NCBI RefSeq assembly: GCF_028291745.1
Contig: NZ_JAQGNQ010000085.1
Span: 1 to 38,444 of the forward strand
DNA length: 38,444 bases
Direction of reading: 5' to 3'
From: Ramlibacter sp.
GTDB taxonomy: Bacteria; Pseudomonadota; Gammaproteobacteria; Burkholderiales; Burkholderiaceae_C
Part shown: piece by piece, positions 1 through 8,163 of the stretch
Layout: each line of letters opens with the position of its first letter
How positions within the stretch are numbered: position 1 is the stretch's first letter
Position numbers and translations under genes: made by a program
The notes under the pieces: model-generated
Seen by the model: the letters and a program-made list of their open reading frames with translations, nothing else
Told to the model about the DNA's origin: nothing
The model's database searches: none

Positions 1-1
1 G

Positions 2-49
2 CCCCGCCCCGCAGCGGTTCCCGCGCCGCTGCGCCCGGCGGCCCGATGA
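2..49 (+). CDS. C-terminal end of an upstream gene (partial)
   Basis: A frame open from the window edge ends at TGA 47-49. It overlaps the ATG of the next gene in an ATGA arrangement, as in translationally coupled genes. Only about 15 Pro/Ala/Arg-rich residues are visible, so no family can be named. The overlap is the only support that this is coding. Confidence 0.35.
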   Translation, partial: PRPAAVPAPLRPAAR

Positions 50-330
50 CCGCGGTCTTCGGCGAGCTGCTGGGGCTGTTCGTGGACGACCTGTGGCTGG
101 CCTTCGTCACTTGCGGCTGGGTCGCGCTCGCCGCGGTGCTGTTGTCGCTGTATGCGCGCGCTGCGGCGCCTGCGGCCGTCCTGTTCCCGGCCGGCCTGGC
201 GGGCGTGCTGGCGGCCGGCGCCTGCCGGCGCACCCTGGCCGCCACCAGCGCACGCGTGCCGGATGTCGCGACCGACTCCCAGGCTGCCCGAATCCGGGAA
301 CCTGCCGCAGGCACGGCCGGCAAGCAATGA
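46..330 (+). CDS. Small hydrophobic membrane protein, unknown function
   Basis: The frame encodes 94 residues. Two hydrophobic stretches (about residues 13-35 and 40-60) could each cross the membrane. A short Arg-containing link and a polar, Ala/Arg-rich C-terminal tail follow. The start overlaps the stop of the preceding open frame (ATGA), suggesting it is the last gene of an operon entering from the left. No catalytic motif is visible and I do not recognise a family. Small membrane proteins like this often accompany transporters or oxidases, but nothing in the window shows the partner. Confidence 0.5.
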   Translation: MTAVFGELLGLFVDDLWLAFVTCGWVALAAVLLSLYARAAAPAAVLFPAGLAGVLAAGACRRTLAATSARVPDVATDSQAARIREPAAGTAGKQ

Positions 331-405
331 CACGTGGACTCTGTGAGCAGGTACTCCTGAAGCAGACATCAGCGAACCGGACGGCCGGGGAAGTAGCATC
401 CGGCC

Positions 406-789
406 ATGCAAGATCCACGAATCTGGGTAGAGCCCGTCGGCTCCGTCATCGTCGCACGGCTGCGCGGCATGCCCACCGCAGAGCTGCTGCTCCAGTGCGA
501 GCAGCGTGTCCTTGAACTTGCCCGCGATACGCAACAAGTCCGCGTCCTGTACGACGCGCTCGAGCTGGAAGCTCCCGAGATGGATGTGGTGCTGCTGCAG
601 CAGCGGCTCGACACGGAGAAGAAGGCAAGCCTCAGCGGTGCTTCCTTGCGGACGGCGATTCTTGTTCCCAACACGCGGATCGCCTATCTCGCCCGCATCG
701 CGTTCGGTCACGCTGGCGAGGCCAACTATCGGGTGTTCTACAACGACCTCGGCGCTGCGCTGAAGTGGCTGGAAGATCGCAGCACGTAG
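406..789 (+). CDS. SpoIIAA/STAS-like cytoplasmic protein
   Basis: The product has 127 residues and no signal peptide or membrane segment. It begins with a beta-strand-rich segment (IWVEPVGSVIVARLRG). Next come a helix of the LLLQCEQRVLEL type, the strand VRVLYDALELEAP, and near the end FYNDLGAALKWLE. This strand/helix alternation and the closing ALKWL helix match the short SpoIIAA-like (STAS-fold) proteins common in proteobacteria. Those are thought to act in protein-protein signalling. The fold call rests on pattern only. The ATG is preceded by a weak GGGGAAG 13 bases away. It stands alone, with non-coding DNA on both sides, and no partner anti-sigma factor or kinase is adjacent. Confidence 0.6.
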   Translation: MQDPRIWVEPVGSVIVARLRGMPTAELLLQCEQRVLELARDTQQVRVLYDALELEAPEMDVVLLQQRLDTEKKASLSGASLRTAILVPNTRIAYLARIAFGHAGEANYRVFYNDLGAALKWLEDRST

Positions 790-903
790 CAACACCCGCA
801 CCGGTGTCCCTGAGACGCCCCCATGGCAGGCATGTCCGCTTGCGCGTAATGCGGCTACTTGCGCTGCGGTGCTCGATCACTCCTCTCGCAGGCCTGCGGC
901 TTG

Positions 904-1797
904 TCACGCCGAGGGCCGTGGCGCGGTGTGCTCCAGCCACGCCCGCGCCGCGTGCGAGAGATAGCCGCCGCGCCGCCAGGCGAAGCCGACGTTCCAGGGC
1001 AACTCGCAATCCTGCAGCGGCAGCGCCCGGGTCAGGAGGGGCGGCCGGGACGAGACGAGCTGGCGCGGCACGAAAGCCACGCCCATCCCCCGCGAGCTCA
1101 GCTCGAACAACAGTTCCAGCTGGCTGGTGCGGGACGCAATGCGGGGCGTGATCCCGGCCCGCGCGAACGCCTGCAGGATCAGTTCGTTGGCCGGCACGCC
1201 CTGTTCAAAAAGAATGAGGGGCAGATCCCGCAAGGCGCGAATGTCGACGGCCGCGCCGGCGGCGAGCGGGTGCGACGCAGGCAGCAGCACGAGCAGTTCG
1301 TCCTGCACGGCCGGCTGGAACTCCAGCCCCGCGGCCACGGGCTCGAACAATGCGGCGATCTCGAGCACCCCGGCGAACAGGCGCCCCACCAGCGTGCTGA
1401 CGTCCTCCACCGTGACCGTCATCTCCACGGAGGGAAACTTCTGGCTGAAGCTGGCCAGGTGCCCGCCAAAGAGGGAGCTCGTCCCCACGCGCGGAAAGCC
1501 GATCTCCAGCCGACCCTTGGACAGGCCGGCGAGCTCCGCCAGTTCGTTGCCCATGCCCGCGCTTGCCTCCAGCAAGCCGAGGCCGCGCTCGTAGACGACC
1601 CTGCCGGCGTCGGTCAGTTCGCTGCGGTTGCCGAGCCGCCGCAGCAGCTCGACCCCGAGTTCGCTTTCCAGCTGCTTGACCGCCTTGCTGACCGTCGACT
1701 GCGTGGCGAACATGACCTTGGCCGCCGACGAGAAGCCGCCCTGCCGCACGACTTCGACGAAGAAGCGCAGGCGCCGCAGGTCGATGTCTATTCCCAT
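904..1797 (-). CDS. LysR-family transcriptional regulator
   Basis: The product is 297 residues, typical for LysR regulators. The N-terminal winged helix-turn-helix is clear: DLRRLRFFVEVVRQGGFSSA, then STVSKAVKQLESELGVELL at about residues 6-50. A periplasmic-binding-protein-like effector domain follows (about 90-290). The start chosen gives the standard N-terminus MGIDIDLRRL. An in-frame extension upstream reads as unrelated Arg/Pro-rich sequence. It is transcribed away from the NarL regulator at 2067 across a 269-bp gap. LysR proteins usually control a divergent gene, so either that regulator or the D-amino-acid island further right could be its target. Effector unknown. Confidence 0.88.
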   Translation of the reverse strand: MGIDIDLRRLRFFVEVVRQGGFSSAAKVMFATQSTVSKAVKQLESELGVELLRRLGNRSELTDAGRVVYERGLGLLEASAGMGNELAELAGLSKGRLEIGFPRVGTSSLFGGHLASFSQKFPSVEMTVTVEDVSTLVGRLFAGVLEIAALFEPVAAGLEFQPAVQDELLVLLPASHPLAAGAAVDIRALRDLPLILFEQGVPANELILQAFARAGITPRIASRTSQLELLFELSSRGMGVAFVPRQLVSSRPPLLTRALPLQDCELPWNVGFAWRRGGYLSHAARAWLEHTAPRPSA

Positions 1798-2066
1798 CTC
1801 GAATGGCCCTGATGCACTGAATTCATGCCGCACCTGCGACGCGGTGCAGACAATCGGAGGGGTGCAGTGACGCACCGGCAGCACCCACCGCATGTGGCGA
1901 GCGTCGGGCGCCTGCCTCCACCCACGCGCTTTTCGGCGCGATGCGCGCGCCAGCGCCAACGCCAACCCCGGGAGTCTCCGTTGACAGTGAGCCGCACCGC
2001 AAGTCCATCCAGCGCATCGTACGCACGTTCCGGGGTACTGCTTTCGCCGCAGGAAGGGTGAGCCGC
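1798..2066. promoter_or_regulatory. Divergent intergenic region (LysR / NarL regulator)
   Basis: This 269-bp gap must hold both promoters. A perfect 8-bp palindrome TGAATTCA lies at 1818-1825, about 20 bp upstream of the LysR start, where an autoregulatory site would be expected. A perfect -35 hexamer TTGACA is at 1981-1986 on the plus strand, but no convincing -10 follows at 16-18 bp. An AGGAAGG ribosome-binding site (2051-2057) serves the gene at 2067. No gene is visible in the gap. Confidence 0.35.
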
Positions 2067-2720
2067 ATGCGTAGTGGCGCGGTCCCGGGCGACATCGCTG
2101 TCGTGATCACCGACGATCACGACCTGGTGCGTGCCGGCCTGAAGGCGCTCCTGGCAACGATGTCCGGTGTTCACGTCGTCGGCGAGGCGCGCGACGGCCA
2201 TGAGCTGCTTGCCTATCTGCGGTCGCATCCTCATCCCGAAGTCGTGCTCGTCGACCTCGAGATGCCTGGCCTGGACGGCTTCGACGTGCTCCGCGAGATG
2301 CACCAGCACTACCCGCAGGTGCGCACGCTGGTGCTGTCCATGCACGATGCCGCCAGCGACATCCGGCGCGCCATGGACAGCGGCGCGAGCGGCTATCTGC
2401 CCAAGAACGCCCCGCCAGACGAACTGGAACACGCGCTGCGTGCCGTCGTCGCGCGAGGCTGCTACCTCAGTGCCGAATACGCCAGAAGCCTGTTGCTGCC
2501 GCCGCTGGGCCGCGCCGAGGACGGACTGACTCCGCGCCAGGTACAGATCCTCAGCGCGGTGGCGCGTGGGCGGACCTCCAAGGAGATCGGCTACGACCTG
2601 AGTCTCAGCTCGAAGACCGTCGATGTGCATCGCTGCCGGATCATGCACAGGCTCGGCATCAACGACATCGCCGGACTCACGCGCTACGCCTTGCGCAAGG
2701 GACTGGTGGAGGCCGGCTGA
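2067..2720 (+). CDS. NarL/FixJ-type response regulator (orphan)
   Basis: The protein has 217 residues. The receiver domain has the acidic pair DD at 16-17, the phospho-acceptor Asp63 in LVDLEMPG, and Lys at about 115 in GYLPKNAP. A LuxR-type helix-turn-helix follows at about 150-210 (LTPRQVQILSAVARGRTSKE and SSKTVDVHR). AGGAAGG lies 9 bases before the ATG; a GTG three codons earlier (2058) is an alternative. It is a close paralog of the regulator at 19280-19936, sharing TDDHDLVR-type and SLSSKTVDVHR-type segments and the same C-terminal TRYAxRKGL ending. No histidine kinase is adjacent here, so its phosphodonor may be encoded elsewhere, possibly the kinase at 17385. Confidence 0.92.
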   Translation: MRSGAVPGDIAVVITDDHDLVRAGLKALLATMSGVHVVGEARDGHELLAYLRSHPHPEVVLVDLEMPGLDGFDVLREMHQHYPQVRTLVLSMHDAASDIRRAMDSGASGYLPKNAPPDELEHALRAVVARGCYLSAEYARSLLLPPLGRAEDGLTPRQVQILSAVARGRTSKEIGYDLSLSSKTVDVHRCRIMHRLGINDIAGLTRYALRKGLVEAG

Positions 2721-2738
2721 AGCGCGCAAGATCACCCG

Positions 2739-2882
2739 ATGGACATGCAAGCACCGAGCCGGAGATCGGCGATCCTGCTGCGGGGTGCGGCACTTGCCTT
2801 CCTGGGCGGGGGCGGGTACCGCGCATGTGGCACGCACCACGGTGTCAGCAGACCACCGCGACGGCTTCGATTTCAAGCTTGA
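2739..2882 (+). pseudogene. Possible orphan signal-peptide remnant
   Basis: A 47-codon frame starts MDMQAPSRRSAILLRGAALA. It has a twin-Arg-like basic segment followed by a hydrophobic run, as in exported binding-protein precursors. Sequence after about residue 26 is Arg/His-rich and unlike any mature protein, and it runs antisense into the 3' end of the RidA gene. It could be the surviving 5' end of a deleted exported-protein gene, or chance. No clear ribosome-binding site precedes it. Confidence 0.2.
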
Positions 2883-3249
2883 GCCCGTGATGCAGCGCAC
2901 CCGTCGGCACCACCGCGCGCGCCGGCCGCACCGGCCCGGCCCACCGTGCATAGATCGCATCGAACTCCGGCCAGCGGTCGATCTCGTCGAGGTAGACGCG
3001 CACCTGCACCAGGCGCTCCCGCGCGCTGCCGGCAGCGCCAAGCACGCAGGCGAGGTTGCCGAGCACCTGCTCCACCTGGCGCTCGAAGGGCGCATCCACC
3101 AGTTTGGTGCCGTCCGGCGTGATGGGCAACTGCCCCGAGACGAACACCAGGCCGTGGGCGACGACGGCGTGGCTGTAGTGGCCGGCGGGCAAAGCGAGCT
3201 CCGGCGCGTTCACGTACACCGGAGGGTGCGGGTCGCTGCGTGTTTCCAT
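2845..3249 (-). CDS. RidA/YjgF-family enamine/imine deaminase
   Basis: The product has 134 residues, slightly longer than the usual ~130. It carries the family features: GHYSHAVVAHGLVFVSGQLP near the N-terminus, a central RVYLDEIDRWPEFDAIYARW segment, and RPARAVVPTG, containing the conserved Arg that binds the substrate carboxylate. RidA proteins hydrolyse reactive enamine/imine intermediates, such as 2-aminoacrylate, released by PLP-dependent dehydratases. It is divergent from the Bug gene at 3400 and close to two PLP enzymes acting on D-amino acids. A clean-up role for a D-serine/D-threonine dehydratase product therefore fits, but this is inference from context. The start chosen (METRSD) leaves a natural short lead before the domain. 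Confidence 0.88.
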   Translation of the reverse strand: METRSDPHPPVYVNAPELALPAGHYSHAVVAHGLVFVSGQLPITPDGTKLVDAPFERQVEQVLGNLACVLGAAGSARERLVQVRVYLDEIDRWPEFDAIYARWAGPVRPARAVVPTGALHHGLKLEIEAVAVVC

Positions 3250-3280
3250 GGTGCGGACTCTAATCGCTGCGCGCGCCGCA

Positions 3281-3297
3281 TTATGAAGTTCCACTAA
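3281..3297. promoter_or_regulatory. Candidate LysR-type operator (TTA-N11-TAA)
   Basis: TTA (3281-3283) and TAA (3295-3297) are separated by 11 bases, the T-N11-A geometry of LysR boxes. An overlapping direct repeat AAGTTC occurs at 3286-3291 and 3296-3301, one helical turn apart. The site lies in the gap between RidA and the Bug gene, upstream of the putative promoter at 3322. Such short motifs occur by chance. Position and the two nearby LysR genes are the support. Confidence 0.3.
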
Positions 3298-3321
3298 GTT
3301 CTGCCTGTAGGGACAAGTACT

Positions 3322-3348
3322 TTGATTTTCAAATCCGCTCCCTACACT
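3322..3348 (+). promoter_or_regulatory. Candidate sigma-70 promoter for the D-amino-acid operon
   Basis: TTGATT (3322-3327) and TACACT (3343-3348) are separated by 15 bp, 16 if the -35 is read as TTTGAT. They sit in an AT-richer patch about 50 bp before the Bug start at 3400, which itself has GGAGG (3387-3391). Plausible but short-spaced. Confidence 0.35.
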
Positions 3349-3399
3349 GAATCCGTCGACGCGCCACGCGCCGCCGCCAAGTCCTCGGAGGTTCCCTTC

Positions 3400-4368
3400 A
3401 TGCGTACCCGGCTCCTGTGCTTCCTGTTCCTGTCCACCCTGCTGCTGGCGCCGTTCCGGTCAGCGCTCGCCGCCTGGCCCGAAAAGCCGATCCGCATGAT
3501 CGTTCCGTCCGCCCCGGGCGGCGCCCCGGACGTGCTGATGCGCGCGCTCTCGGCGCAGCTGTCGCAGCAACTCGGGGTGCCGATCGTGATCGACAACAAG
3601 CCGGGCGGGTCGTACACGATCGGCACCATGGAGCTCGTTCGCGCACCCGCCGACGGCTACACCCTGGGCTACGGCAACGTGGTCTCGCTGGCCACCAACC
3701 GGTCCTTGCTGCCCAACGTGCCGTACGACGTGGACCGCGACCTGTCCCTGATCTCCGGGACCTGGCGGCTCACCAACCTGCTGGTGGTGAACAACGACCT
3801 GCCGGTGAAGAACGTGGCCGAACTGGTGGCCTATGCCCGCAAGAATCCCGGCAAGCTCGCCTTCGCATCCGACGGCAACGGCACCACCGCGCACCTGGGC
3901 ATGGAGCTGTTCAAGTCGATGACCGGGACCTCCATCCTCCACGTTCCCTACAAGGCCGCATCCGCCGGAGTCACCGACCTGATCAGCGGCGGCGTGCAGG
4001 TGATGATGGCCAACACCCCGGTGGTCACGCCGCATGTGCAGGCCGGCCGCATTCGTGCCCTGGGCATCACGTCGCTGCAGGGCTCCTCCGCCTATCCGCA
4101 GATCGCTCCGGTGGCCGCGACCGTACCGGGCTTCGAGGTGCTGTCGTGGGGCGGCATCGTCGGCCCGGCCAGGCTGCCCAAGGAGATCGTCACGCGCCTG
4201 AACAACGAGATCCGCACCGCGCTGACCAGCCCCGCGGTCGTCGAGCGCTTCAAGAGCCTCGGCGCCGAGCCCGCGCCCAGCACCCCCGAACAATTCCGCG
4301 ACCTGTCGCGCCGCGAGACCGAGAAGTGGGCCAAGGTGGTCAAGTTCTCCGGCGCCAAGATCGACTGA
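3400..4368 (+). CDS. Bug/TctC-family tripartite tricarboxylate transporter substrate-binding protein
   Basis: The precursor has 322 residues. A Sec signal peptide (MRTRLLCFLFLSTLLLAPF) ends near ALAAWPEKPI. The typical Bug opening follows (PIRMIVPSAPGGAPDVLMR). Later come FASDGNGTTAHLGMELFKS, the HVPYKAASAGVTDLISG ligand-binding segment, and the C-terminal RLNNEIRTALTSPAVVERF helix. Bug proteins bind small carboxylates in the periplasm and deliver them to TctAB membrane subunits. None are encoded here, as is usual for orphan Bug genes in Burkholderiales. GGAGG lies 8 bases before the ATG. It is first in a run of four genes for D-amino-acid enzymes, so an N-acyl-D-amino acid or D-amino acid is a reasonable ligand guess. 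Confidence 0.92.
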   Translation: MRTRLLCFLFLSTLLLAPFRSALAAWPEKPIRMIVPSAPGGAPDVLMRALSAQLSQQLGVPIVIDNKPGGSYTIGTMELVRAPADGYTLGYGNVVSLATNRSLLPNVPYDVDRDLSLISGTWRLTNLLVVNNDLPVKNVAELVAYARKNPGKLAFASDGNGTTAHLGMELFKSMTGTSILHVPYKAASAGVTDLISGGVQVMMANTPVVTPHVQAGRIRALGITSLQGSSAYPQIAPVAATVPGFEVLSWGGIVGPARLPKEIVTRLNNEIRTALTSPAVVERFKSLGAEPAPSTPEQFRDLSRRETEKWAKVVKFSGAKID

Positions 4369-4375
4369 GGGTCGC

Positions 4376-5491
4376 ATGAGTCCCTGGAAAGCCGCGCAGC
4401 CGGGCGATCCGCTGCCGACCGTCGATACTCCGGCGCTGCTGCTGGACCTGGACGCCTTCGAGCGCAACCTGCAGCGGATGGCGCAGGCCATGAGCGCCAC
4501 GCAGGTGCGCCTGCGGCCGCACGCCAAGAGCCACAAGTGTCCCGAAATCGCGCGCCGCCAGGTTGCGCTGGGGGCGGTGGGGATCTGCTGCCAGAAAGTC
4601 AGCGAGGCGGCGGTGTTCGTCGATGCCGGCATCGACGACATCCTGGTGACCAACGAGATCGTCGGGGCGGCCAAGCTCCAGCGGCTGGCGCAGCTCGCAA
4701 CGCGCGCCCGCATCGGCGTGCTGGTGGACCACGTGAGCCAGGTGCGCGCGCTGGCGTCCGCCGCCCGCGCCGCGCAGGCTACCGTCGACGTCTACGTGGA
4801 GGTGGATGTCGGCGGCAACCGCTGCGGCACGGTGTCCGAAGAGAGCGCCGTGCGGCTGGCGCAGATGATCGCCGACACGTCCTGCCTGCGCTTTGCGGGC
4901 CTGCAGTGCTATCACGGCCCGGCGCAGCACCTGCGCTCGCCGCAGCAACGCGGCGCGGCGATCATCAATGCGGCGCTCACCGCCAGTTCCACCCGTGCGG
5001 CCATCGAGTCGCGCGGCATCCCGGTGCCGCGGGTGACCGGCGGCGGGACCGGCACCTTCCTGCTGGAGCGCGACTCCGGCGCCTTCGACGAAGTCCAGCC
5101 CGGCTCCTACGTGTTCATGGACCGCGACTACGCGGACAACAGGCGCAGCGCCGGCGGCATCGCCTTCGAGCACGCCCTGTTCGTGCGCACCACCGTCATG
5201 AGCCGCCCTTCCGCGAGCCGGGTGGTGGTCGATGCCGGCCTGAAGGCCTCCAGCATCGACAGCGGCATGCCGGCCGTGTGGCAGCAGCCCGAATTGCGCT
5301 ACATCAAGGCGGCCGACGAACATGGCCTCTTGTCCGTCAGCGCCATCAGCACGCCGGCACTCGGCGACGCGCTGATGCTGGTGCCCGGCCACTGTGATCC
5401 GACCGTGAACCTCTACGACGAACTGGTGTGCTTCCGCGGCGACGTCGTCGAGGCCGTGTGGCCGATCGCCGCCCGCGGCGCCCTGCTCTGA
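4376..5491 (+). CDS. PLP enzyme, D-threonine aldolase-like (DSD1 family, fold type III)
   Basis: The product has 371 residues with an alanine-racemase-like TIM barrel first (PTVDTPALLLDLDAFERN). The PLP lysine is Lys51 in RPHAKSHK. A C-terminal beta domain carries GHCDPTVNLYD. His339 and Asp341 there occupy the positions of the metal ligands of the D-threonine aldolase/D-serine dehydratase family. The His-x-Asp pair is what is described for D-threonine aldolases, which split D-beta-hydroxy-amino acids to glycine and an aldehyde. The D-serine dehydratases have His-x-Cys. The start lies 7 bases after the Bug stop, indicating co-transcription. The exact substrate is unproven. Confidence 0.85.
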   Translation: MSPWKAAQPGDPLPTVDTPALLLDLDAFERNLQRMAQAMSATQVRLRPHAKSHKCPEIARRQVALGAVGICCQKVSEAAVFVDAGIDDILVTNEIVGAAKLQRLAQLATRARIGVLVDHVSQVRALASAARAAQATVDVYVEVDVGGNRCGTVSEESAVRLAQMIADTSCLRFAGLQCYHGPAQHLRSPQQRGAAIINAALTASSTRAAIESRGIPVPRVTGGGTGTFLLERDSGAFDEVQPGSYVFMDRDYADNRRSAGGIAFEHALFVRTTVMSRPSASRVVVDAGLKASSIDSGMPAVWQQPELRYIKAADEHGLLSVSAISTPALGDALMLVPGHCDPTVNLYDELVCFRGDVVEAVWPIAARGALL

Positions 5492-5510
5492 CCCAACCAC
5501 CCTCTGCCAT

Positions 5511-6977
5511 ATGCAAGAACCATTCGACCTCCTGATCCGCAACGCGCAGATCGTCGACGGCACGGGCGCACCGCGCTTTGCCGGCGACATCGGCGTGCGT
5601 GCCGCCCGCATCGACCGGATCGGCGACCTCGCCGGCCACCGCGGCCGCACCGAGATCGACCTGGCCGGGCGCATCGCCGCCCCCGGCTTCATCGATGCCC
5701 ACACGCACGACGACCGCCTGCTGCTTTCGGGCGGCGAGATGGCGCCCAAGGTCAGCCAGGGCATCACCACGGTGATCGGCGGCAATTGCGGGATCTCGCT
5801 CGCTCCCATGCCGCGGCCGGTGCCGCAGCCGGTGACGCCGCCGCTGAACCTGCTGGATGGCGAGGGCGGCTGGTTCCGTTTCCGCAGATTCGCCGACTAC
5901 GTGCAGGCCCTGCGGCGGCAGCCGGCGGCCACCAACTGCGCGATGCTGGTCGGCCACACCACGCTGCGGGTCGCCTGCCTGGACGACCTCCAGCGGCCCG
6001 CCACCGAAGGCCAGATCACGCAGATGCGCGCACTGGTGCAGGAAGCGATGGAGGCGGGTGCCATCGGCGTGTCCACGGGCCTGTTCTACGAACAGGCAGT
6101 CGCCGCCCCCACCGAGGAAGTGATCGAGACCTGCCGGCCGCTGAAGGACTTCAACGGCCTGTACTGCACGCACATGCGCGACGAGGCCGACGGCATCATG
6201 GACTCGCTGGCCGAGACCTTCCGCATCGGCCGCGAGGTGGGCGTGCCGGTGGTGATCTCGCATCACAAGCTGGTCGGCCGGGCGAACTACGGCCGGTCCG
6301 AAGAGACCCTGGCGTTCATCCGCAGCCAGATGAAGCTGCAGCCGATCTGCCTGGACTGCTATCCCTACACGGCGGGATCGACCGTGCTGTCGGCCGATCG
6401 CGCCGCCACCTCGGCCCGCGTCATCGTCAGCTGGTCGCAGGCCCTGCCGGAGCTCGCGGGCCGCGACCTGGCGGACATTGCGCGCGAGCTGGGCGTGTCC
6501 CAGGAGGAGGCGATCGGTCGGCTGCAACCCGCCGGGGCGATCTACTTCCGCATGGACGAAGCGGACGTGCAGCGCATCCTGCAGTTCGAAGACACGATGA
6601 TCGGCTCGGACGGACTGCCGCACGATGCGTCGCCGCACCCGCGGCTGTGGGGCAGCTTCCCGCGCGTGCTGGGCCACTACAGCCGCACGCTCGGCCTGTT
6701 CCCGCTGGAGCAGGCGGTGCACAAGATGACCGGGCTCACGGCCCGCAAGTTCGGCCTGGCCGGCCGCGGCGTGATCGCCGAGGGCGCGCATGCCGACCTG
6801 GCGCTGTTCGACCCCGACACCGTGGACGAGGCGGCCACCTACGCCGAGCCGATCGCGCCGGCCCGCGGCATCGACACCGTGGTGGTGAACGGCCGGATCG
6901 TCTGGCGCGCAGGCCGCGCGACCGGAGCGCGTCCCGGCCAGGTGCTGTCCCGGGCACGACATGGGGAGGCCGCCTGA
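5511..6977 (+). CDS. N-acyl-D-amino-acid deacylase (D-aminoacylase), amidohydrolase family
   Basis: The product has 488 residues, the normal length for D-aminoacylases. The opening FDLLIRNAQIVDGTGAP and the metal motif DAHTHDD (His64, His66) are standard. Cys93 in GGNCGIS matches the unusual Cys metal ligand of this family. Further ligands are expected in VVISHHK and in GSDGLPHD near the C-terminus. The enzyme hydrolyses N-acyl-D-amino acids to a carboxylate and a free D-amino acid in the cytoplasm. Its product could feed the two flanking PLP enzymes. The stop overlaps the next start (TGATG), indicating translational coupling. Confidence 0.93.
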   Translation: MQEPFDLLIRNAQIVDGTGAPRFAGDIGVRAARIDRIGDLAGHRGRTEIDLAGRIAAPGFIDAHTHDDRLLLSGGEMAPKVSQGITTVIGGNCGISLAPMPRPVPQPVTPPLNLLDGEGGWFRFRRFADYVQALRRQPAATNCAMLVGHTTLRVACLDDLQRPATEGQITQMRALVQEAMEAGAIGVSTGLFYEQAVAAPTEEVIETCRPLKDFNGLYCTHMRDEADGIMDSLAETFRIGREVGVPVVISHHKLVGRANYGRSEETLAFIRSQMKLQPICLDCYPYTAGSTVLSADRAATSARVIVSWSQALPELAGRDLADIARELGVSQEEAIGRLQPAGAIYFRMDEADVQRILQFEDTMIGSDGLPHDASPHPRLWGSFPRVLGHYSRTLGLFPLEQAVHKMTGLTARKFGLAGRGVIAEGAHADLALFDPDTVDEAATYAEPIAPARGIDTVVVNGRIVWRAGRATGARPGQVLSRARHGEAA

Positions 6978-8119
6978 TGTCGCGCATCCTGGAACAGATG
7001 GAGACGCCGGCGCTGCTGCTGGATGAGGCGCGCATGGAGCGCAACATCGAACGCATGCGGCGCCAGGTGGAGCGCCTGGGCGTCGTCTTCCGTCCGCACG
7101 TGAAGACCAACAAGTCGTTCGAGGTCACGCGCCGGATGATGAGCTCGGCGCAGGGGCCGATCACGGTCTCGACCCTGCTGGAGGCGGACTTCTTCGCCGC
7201 CCGCGGTGTGCGCGACATCCTGTACGCCGTGTGCATCGCACCGAACAAGATCGACCACGTGCTGCGGCTGCAGGCCGGCGGCGTGCAGATGTCGGTGCTG
7301 GTCGACAGCGTCGAGGCGGCGAGCCTGCTGGGCGAGCGCCTGCGCGCGCATCCGGCCGGCGGCGGTGTCGGCGTGCTGATCGAGGTCGACTCCGACGGCC
7401 ACCGTTCGGGCGTTCGCCCGGAGTCGGCGCAGTTGCTGGAGATCGCGCGCGCGCTGCAGGCCGCGGGCGTGGCCCTGCGCGGCGTCATGACCCACGCCGG
7501 CAGCTCCTACGATTGCCGCAGTGCCGAGGCGCTGCGCGCCATGGCGGAACAGGAGCGCGCGCAGATCGTGCTGGCGGCGCGGCGCCTGCGCGCGATCGGC
7601 ATCGCCTGCCCGGTGGTGAGCGTGGGCTCCACGCCCACCGCGCTGGCCGCCGAGCACCTGGAAGGCGTCACCGAGCTGCGCGCCGGAGTCTTCGTCTTCT
7701 TTGACCTGTGCATGGCGGGCATCGGCGTGTGCAGCCTCCACGACATCGCCCTGTCGGTGCTGGCCACCGTGATCGGCCACCAGCGCGAGAAGGGCTGGAC
7801 GCTGCTCGACGCCGGCTGGATGGCCATGTCGCGCGACCGCGGCACCGCCAGCCAGCCGGTGGACCAGGGCTACGGCCTCATCTGCGACGTCGCCGGCCGC
7901 CCGTTGCCGGACTACATCCTGCTGGGCGCCAACCAGGAGCACGGAATCATGGCGCGCCGTCCCGGCACCGCCCCCGATGCACTGCACCTGCCGGTCGGCA
8001 CCCAGGTGCGGATCCTGCCGAATCACGCGTGCTCCACCGCCGCCCAGTATGCGGAGTACCAGGTGATCGCCGCCGATGGCCAGCTGAGCGAAAGCTGGCC
8101 GCGCTTCAGCGGCTGGTGA
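6977..8119 (+). CDS. PLP enzyme, D-serine dehydratase-like (DSD1 family, fold type III)
   Basis: The product has 380 residues. It has the same fold as the gene at 4376 (METPALLLDEARMERNIERM), with PLP Lys43 in RPHVKTNKS. The C-terminal metal site reads PNHACSTA, giving His350 and Cys352, the pair described for eukaryotic-type D-serine dehydratases. The expected reaction is D-serine to pyruvate and ammonia through 2-aminoacrylate. The start is set by a TGATG overlap with the deacylase and by GGGGAGG at 6963-6969; the frame is open much further upstream, but that stretch is antisense-like shadow within the deacylase. It probably acts with the RidA protein at 2845. Substrate inferred, not shown. 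Confidence 0.85.
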   Translation: MSRILEQMETPALLLDEARMERNIERMRRQVERLGVVFRPHVKTNKSFEVTRRMMSSAQGPITVSTLLEADFFAARGVRDILYAVCIAPNKIDHVLRLQAGGVQMSVLVDSVEAASLLGERLRAHPAGGGVGVLIEVDSDGHRSGVRPESAQLLEIARALQAAGVALRGVMTHAGSSYDCRSAEALRAMAEQERAQIVLAARRLRAIGIACPVVSVGSTPTALAAEHLEGVTELRAGVFVFFDLCMAGIGVCSLHDIALSVLATVIGHQREKGWTLLDAGWMAMSRDRGTASQPVDQGYGLICDVAGRPLPDYILLGANQEHGIMARRPGTAPDALHLPVGTQVRILPNHACSTAAQYAEYQVIAADGQLSESWPRFSGW

Positions 8120-8163
8120 GGAAAACGGCATGTCGATCCCCTCGGAAGGCGACGGGTACTAGC

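Noticed and set aside
5786..6976. Upstream in-frame extension of the D-serine-dehydratase-like gene through the deacylase
   Set aside because: The extension is Arg/Gly/Pro-rich and out of frame with the deacylase. The PLP-enzyme domain and ribosome-binding site begin at 6963-6977.
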